A DNA stretch of 59,570 bases from Cellvibrionales bacterium UBA1854 (GTDB taxonomy: Bacteria > Pseudomonadota > Gammaproteobacteria > Pseudomonadales > Porticoccaceae): the NCBI GenBank assembly GCA_002338445.1, contig DDII01000020.1, positions 1 to 59,570 of the forward strand. Reading direction: 5' to 3'. Positions 55,409 through 59,570 of the stretch are shown here, piece after piece. Positions within the stretch are counted from its first letter, which is position 1, and each line of letters opens with the position of its first letter. Position numbers and translations under genes: made by a program. The notes beneath the pieces were generated by a model. That model was not told the DNA's origin, made no database searches, and worked only from the letters and a program-made list of their open reading frames with translations.

Positions 55409-56288
55409 GAGAATATTCTAAGTCGCAAAGCAAAGTCTCAATATCCTCTGGCAAAGGAATGTTCCATGTCATATTTTGTTTTGATACTGGATGTTCAATT
55501 GTCAGAGAAGAAGCATGTAAAGCTTGGCGAGGAAATATAGCCATAGCACCTGCTACATCAGATACGCATGGAGAATTTGCCCCGTATACTGGATCGCCAA
55601 CAATCGGGTGCTTGATGTAGGCCATGTGTACCCTAATTTGATGAGTTCGACCGGTCTGGAGCCGGACATGCAGCAAGGTACAGTCGTTGTATCGCCTGAG
55701 AATGTTAAAGTGAGTTACCGCCTGTTTCCCTCCAACCACCACCGCCATTTTAGTTCGCGATCTAGGATGCCGTGCAATTGCTTGGTCTATTTTTCCTGCA
55801 CATTCCACGAACCCTCGAACCAAAGCCAAATATTCTCGTTGAACTGTCCTTGCTTGTAATTGCGATACCAAACTCTTGTGCGCGATGGGTGTCTTAGCTA
55901 CTACCATAATACCAGTAGTATCCTTATCTAATCTATGTACAATTCCACCTCGGGGCAAATGCCGAAGTTTAGGATAATGGGCTAGTAATCCGTTTAAGAG
56001 TGTTCCCTGCCAATTCCCCACCGCCGGATGAACAACGAGATTTGAAGGTTTATTAAGGACAATAATATGGTCATCCTCGAATACCAAGCCAAAAGATATT
56101 TTTTCAGCTTGCCAGTAACCTTTGGGCACGCTTTCCGCGTTTAAACAAAGATGCTCGTTTCCTTGGACCCGATAATCAGGAGCTTTTTGACGTCCGTCAA
56201 CGGTAAGTGCGCCATTCTTAATCCACTGTTGTAACCGCGAACGAGAGTAGTCAGAGAACAAATGGGCTGCAATCTTGTCTAGCCGCAT
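55398..56288 (-). CDS. rluD: 23S rRNA pseudouridine synthase RluD
   Basis: A 296-residue pseudouridine synthase. An S4 RNA-binding domain occupies about residues 1-60, and the catalytic motif HRLDKDTTG has Asp121. It modifies helix 69 of 23S rRNA. Divergent from bamD across 220 nt, a conserved gammaproteobacterial arrangement; RluD rather than RluC is supported by that context. Confidence 0.95.
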   Translation of the reverse strand: MRLDKIAAHLFSDYSRSRLQQWIKNGALTVDGRQKAPDYRVQGNEHLCLNAESVPKGYWQAEKISFGLVFEDDHIIVLNKPSNLVVHPAVGNWQGTLLNGLLAHYPKLRHLPRGGIVHRLDKDTTGIMVVAKTPIAHKSLVSQLQARTVQREYLALVRGFVECAGKIDQAIARHPRSRTKMAVVVGGKQAVTHFNILRRYNDCTLLHVRLQTGRTHQIRVHMAYIKHPIVGDPVYGANSPCVSDVAGAMAIFPRQALHASSLTIEHPVSKQNMTWNIPLPEDIETLLCDLEYSRVT

Positions 56289-56508
56289 CCCTGCGTCCTC
56301 CTCATCAACCTGAGCTTGTCGTGATACTATGTTTTCTATATGTCATACCCTCATAAGGCATTTTGGGTTGCTGGAGTTCCAATACACAACCAAAAGCGCT
56401 TGTAAACTAAAAAATGGGGGCCAAATACGCATTGATTGGTCTCAATAAGTTTCCTGTGCTTAAATAACCATATGAAACTTTCTTAATCTGGCAAATATAG
56501 AATATCAC

Positions 56509-57579
56509 ATGAAAAACAAATATTTAATATCGCTAATTTGTTGCATTCACATCTTTTCAGGTTGTACATGGTTTGGGGCGAGCGAAAACGGAACCGAAGA
56601 AGAATTCGACGGTTTCTCGGAAAAAGATTTTTATGAAAAAATTCAAAGTAGTCTTGAGTCAGGAAATTGGTCAGTTGCTATTGCCAATCTTCAGATGTTG
56701 GAGTCGCAATTTCCTTTCGGCAAGTATGCAGAGCAGGGACAACTTGAGTTAATCTATAGTTACTATAAAACTGGGGATTATGAAGCAAGTGTGTCTACTG
56801 CAGAGCGCTTCCTCCGACTACACCCTCAACACCCCAATGTAGACTATGCACTGTATTTAAAAGGACTCTCCGAAATACAGCAAACCTCTGGTTTCTTTGA
56901 CAGCTTTTTGCCAACCGACAATACGCATAGGGATATAGGGACAGCGCGTGAAGCATTTTCAACTCTTCGAGACCTAATCATTCGTTTTCCTGAGAGCCCC
57001 CACTCGCAAGACGCGAGAGCAAGACTGGTGAGTCTGCGTAATACCCTTGCGAGGGCAGAAATTCATGCAGCTAATTACTATTTTTCCAGGGGAGCTTATT
57101 TGGCAGCAGCAAATCGGGGTCGATATGTGGTTGAGAATTTCCAACGCACCCCTTCAGTCCCCGATGGACTCGCGGTCACTGCACAAGCTTACAAAATGTT
57201 AGGAGTCTCAGAGCTCTCAGATAATGCTGTTCGCGTCCTGGCTGAAAATTTTCCTGACTACCCGCAACTCGACGCGGAAGGAAATTTTGATTTTAACGCG
57301 CGGCTTCTATCTCAAACTGACGGTTTGTTGGATAAAATAACATTTGGAAGAATTTCTCGAGGTGAACCGCCTGCATTTGATACTCGTAACATTTATAAGA
57401 TGAGTCAGAATGGTAGCGACTTCAAAAGAGATAATTCCCCAAGTTGCAGTGAAGCTGAAAGTGAAAATGAGAGCTACTTCGCAAAGGTAGAGCGTTTAGC
57501 AGACCGCTTGGATAGAGCTATAAAATCCTTGTTGCCAAAACGATTCTCGGAGCCAGTTAAGTGCAAATCAGTTGAATAG
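56509..57579 (+). CDS. bamD: Outer membrane protein assembly factor BamD
   Basis: A 356-residue lipoprotein of the Bam complex. The signal peptide ends in the lipobox FSGC with Cys19. TPR-like repeats span about residues 35-250, including MLESQFPFGKYAEQ and YSYYKTGDYEAS. It is longer than E. coli BamD (245): the last 80 or so residues form a polar, Ser/Glu-rich extension ending in a helix with basic residues. It requires LspA (44811-45302) for lipoprotein processing. Confidence 0.95.
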   Translation: MKNKYLISLICCIHIFSGCTWFGASENGTEEEFDGFSEKDFYEKIQSSLESGNWSVAIANLQMLESQFPFGKYAEQGQLELIYSYYKTGDYEASVSTAERFLRLHPQHPNVDYALYLKGLSEIQQTSGFFDSFLPTDNTHRDIGTAREAFSTLRDLIIRFPESPHSQDARARLVSLRNTLARAEIHAANYYFSRGAYLAAANRGRYVVENFQRTPSVPDGLAVTAQAYKMLGVSELSDNAVRVLAENFPDYPQLDAEGNFDFNARLLSQTDGLLDKITFGRISRGEPPAFDTRNIYKMSQNGSDFKRDNSPSCSEAESENESYFAKVERLADRLDRAIKSLLPKRFSEPVKCKSVE

Positions 57580-57596
57580 GTGAAAGAAAAGTACAA

Positions 57597-58439
57597 ATGA
57601 AGTGTGAGATACATAAAAAAATTGTCAAAGAAATGCGTGTACTGCCAGAAATAGATCCGCAGTACGAGATAGATAGGCGGGTCAAGCTCATCAGTAAGAC
57701 CCTTAAGACCTCAAATGCCAAATGCCTAGTACTAGGTATCAGCGGCGGAGTGGATTCGGCCACATGTGGTCGTCTGGCGCAACTCGCGGTGGAGGGACTT
57801 AACAAAAGCGAAGGTGAGGAGAAGTACCAGTTTATAGCGGTGAGACTCCCTTATGGGACTCAGATTGATGAGAACGATGCCAGGATCTCATTAGACTTTA
57901 TAAAGCCTAGTACATGTCTTGCGATTGATGTAAAGCCAGGTGTGGATGGAATTCACACTCAAGTAGCCCGTTCGCTTCAAAACGCTGGCCTTAGAGGGCC
58001 AGACACCGAAGAACTTGACTTCGCAAAGGGCAACGTCAAGGCCAGAGCTCGAATGACTGCTCAGTATGAATTGGCAGGAATCTTGCGAGGCTTAGTGCTA
58101 GGGACAGATCATTCCGCTGAAAATATTACGGGTTTCTATACAAAGTTCGGCGACGGCGCATGCGACTTAGCGCCACTCTTCGGCCTTAGCAAGCGGCAGG
58201 TGAAATTGATAGCTAAGGAGTTAGGGGCACCCGATTCCATACTCAATAAGACTCCCTCAGCTGATTTAGAATGTCTAAATCCACAAAAAGGTGATGAAGT
58301 AGCATTGGGCCTCAAATACGATGTAATAGATAATTTCCTTGAGGGGAAAACAACCAGCAGCGACGAGAATAAAATCCTAATAGACATATATAAACGAACT
58401 CAACACAAAAGACTTCCAATCGTGACACTTTACGACTAA
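57597..58439 (+). CDS. nadE: NH3-dependent NAD+ synthetase
   Basis: A 280-residue ammonia-dependent NAD synthetase (no glutaminase domain). The PP-loop LGISGGVDSATCGRLAQ (about 43-59), GNVKARARM, GTDHSAENITGFYTKFGDG and the TPSADLE segment are typical. It converts deamido-NAD to NAD. It begins 17 nt after bamD and may be co-transcribed. A second Met at residue 12 is a possible start. Confidence 0.95.
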   Translation: MKCEIHKKIVKEMRVLPEIDPQYEIDRRVKLISKTLKTSNAKCLVLGISGGVDSATCGRLAQLAVEGLNKSEGEEKYQFIAVRLPYGTQIDENDARISLDFIKPSTCLAIDVKPGVDGIHTQVARSLQNAGLRGPDTEELDFAKGNVKARARMTAQYELAGILRGLVLGTDHSAENITGFYTKFGDGACDLAPLFGLSKRQVKLIAKELGAPDSILNKTPSADLECLNPQKGDEVALGLKYDVIDNFLEGKTTSSDENKILIDIYKRTQHKRLPIVTLYD

Positions 58440-58516
58440 ATGGGGTACGCATTCTGAATGTAAATCAGAGAAGGTAGCTGAAACAGGGTCCTATGGTTGG
58501 TAGGTACGCGTTCCTC

Positions 58517-58702
58517 TCAGGACTCATGCTCACCTTTATGTTTTGAAAGTCGATATTTCTTGTTAGCGGCCAAGTAGACTCGAGTTAGAGCCACATGCAT
58601 TTCCAGTTCACCTAAGTCATTTTTGATCTCCCCTTCCCTTTCATTTGAAAAAGAGGACAATCGGTCTTGCAGATGTTTGAAGATTTTGACCTTCTCATCC
58701 AT
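58517..58702 (-). CDS. Small acidic helical protein, unknown
   Basis: A 61-residue protein, not recognised. I chose ATG 58702, preceded by CAGGAAACAAGG, a good ribosome site; an in-frame upstream start at 58717 is less likely. The sequence is almost entirely predicted helix with many Glu and Lys residues (SNEREGEIKNDLGELEMHV), so a short coiled coil is possible. It begins 21 nt after the next gene of the same strand and is probably the last of a three-gene unit. Confidence 0.6.
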   Translation of the reverse strand: MDEKVKIFKHLQDRLSSFSNEREGEIKNDLGELEMHVALTRVYLAANKKYRLSKHKGEHES

Positions 58703-58723
58703 CCTTGTTTCCTGCAAGGCTAC

Positions 58724-58927
58724 TTAGCCTCTTTTAGGCTTGATTTTATTCCAAATTTTTCTACGCGCGGGCTCGCTCGCAACAGGGTTTTCTCGGTAAT
58801 TAGAAATAGTATTATACAGGCCTCCAACGGCTTTTTCCAAATCCTCTAAGTCGACATTATCTGCATTAAAATCGAACCACAAGTCGACAAACTTTTCCTC
58901 GATCTCACTCCGGAATTGATCGTCCAT
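58724..58927 (-). CDS. Small acidic protein, unknown
   Basis: A 67-residue protein, not recognised. AAGGAG lies 8 nt upstream of ATG 58927, a strong ribosome site. The first two thirds are acidic (FNADNVDLEDLEKAVGG), and the last 15 residues are basic (ARRKIWNKIKPKRG). It has no signal peptide, TM helix or cysteine. It lies between the 61-residue and 184-residue genes on the same strand. Confidence 0.6.
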   Translation of the reverse strand: MDDQFRSEIEEKFVDLWFDFNADNVDLEDLEKAVGGLYNTISNYRENPVASEPARRKIWNKIKPKRG

Positions 58928-59002
58928 ACCAATAACTCCTTAAGTAGTTTTAGTAGCTATTTTCGTAAGGCCCAGGGCTATAAATTACAAGAACATCACC
59001 TC

Positions 59003-59570
59003 TTACATCTGAGCTACCCAAAGATCTTGATCCTTGTCATAGTTCCAATTCTTTTTAGACCTTGGCTTTGCTACAGCAATTGCTTGCTGCCAAAAGATTT
59101 CTCCTTCTTGAGATTCCTTCACTAGGTTTAACAAAATTTTCTGAAAATTGAGAAGTGTGGTTAACACGTTGTGTTGTCTCTGGACAATCGCTCCCACTCT
59201 AATAGACTCATCAACCAAAAGTATTCTATTTTCACCTTTTCCCTCCCAGCAAAATTTTGGAATTATCCTGAATTTAGTAATTCTACCGACAGTCATCGAG
59301 CAACTAACTTCCGCTGGATGTCCTTTATAAAATTGTTCCCTATTAAGAATTGTCCAATTCTTCGCCGCATAATACTGATCTGCTCGAGCCTCTGGTTTGT
59401 TTATATAACCTTCCCATTCTTTTATCGAATTATCGATTGTTTCTTGAGATATTTTGAGATATCTATTCCATATTTTTTCAATAGGTTTTTGCTCTTTTTT
59501 TTCTCTACCAACTGGTCTTGGTGGAATAAGTCCTTTTTTTAAAAATTCAAATTTCATATCAAAATAATCT
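59003..59570 (-). CDS. Unknown protein, possibly truncated by the window edge
   Basis: At least 184 residues from ATG 59557; the frame stays open through the last 13 bases and no ribosome site is visible there, so the true start may lie outside the window. The sequence is basic and AT-rich (FLKKGLIPPRPVGREKKEQ at the start), followed by a helical stretch (EEWEGYI-like segment near residue 48) and alternating strands. No known motif was recognised. It is the first visible gene of the three-gene minus-strand unit. Confidence 0.6.
   Translation of the reverse strand, partial: DYFDMKFEFLKKGLIPPRPVGREKKEQKPIEKIWNRYLKISQETIDNSIKEWEGYINKPEARADQYYAAKNWTILNREQFYKGHPAEVSCSMTVGRITKFRIIPKFCWEGKGENRILLVDESIRVGAIVQRQHNVLTTLLNFQKILLNLVKESQEGEIFWQQAIAVAKPRSKKNWNYDKDQDLWVAQM

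Overview
The window is a chromosomal segment of a low-to-mid GC gammaproteobacterium, probably a marine, heterotrophic and fairly streamlined one (inference). The gammaproteobacterial assignment rests on several conserved gene orders: hslVU-DUF971-ubiEJB-hisIE-tatABC; murJ, ribF, ileS-lspA-fkpB-ispH next to divergent rpsT; proB-obgE-rpmA-rplU; and rluD-pgeF divergent from bamD. No rRNA, insertion sequence, integrase, CRISPR array or intact prophage was seen. Coding density is high, with one clear gene-poor gap at about 10.5-11.8 kb.

Layout. 1-180: tRNA-Val(UAC) and tRNA-Asp(GUC). 370-13120: an accessory-looking block with an MFS carrier, an alpha/beta hydrolase fused to a class III nucleotide cyclase, an exported lactonase/sugar-oxidoreductase/rhodanese group, an RND efflux pair, a gap holding a probable decayed methylenetetrahydrofolate-reductase-like gene, and an orphan exported beta-propeller. 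13154-22364: gabD, then protease HslVU, ubiquinone genes, hisIE and the Tat translocon. 22383-26252: an HSL-type esterase, acetoacetyl-CoA synthetase and a YajQ-family protein. 26645-30585: a thiamine uptake locus on the minus strand, with a promoter, a TPP riboswitch, a TonB-dependent receptor, a YkoF-like thiamine-binding protein, a PnuT-type permease and a kinase of the choline/thiamine kinase fold. 30745-33241: a small XRE regulator and acetyl-CoA synthetase. 33456-43391: a complete Entner-Doudoroff block (gap-pyk; edd-glk-eda-zwf-pgl; pgi). 43399-56288: housekeeping genes. 56509-58439: bamD and nadE. 58517-59570: three small minus-strand genes of unknown function, the last possibly running off the window.

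How the parts work together. Glucose would be phosphorylated by Glk, oxidised by Zwf and Pgl, dehydrated by Edd, cleaved by Eda, and finished by Gap and Pyk; Pgi links to fructose-6-phosphate. Two 15-bp palindromes, one in the acs/gap intergenic region and one in the edd/pgi intergenic region, resemble HexR operators and would tie both arms to one regulator that is not encoded here. The thiamine locus looks like a full import-and-trap route under TPP feedback. The best candidates for something not well described are the small YkoF-like protein inside the TonB/PnuT thiamine system, the hydrolase-cyclase fusion, the periplasmic lactonase/oxidoreductase pair, and the three unknown genes at the right edge.
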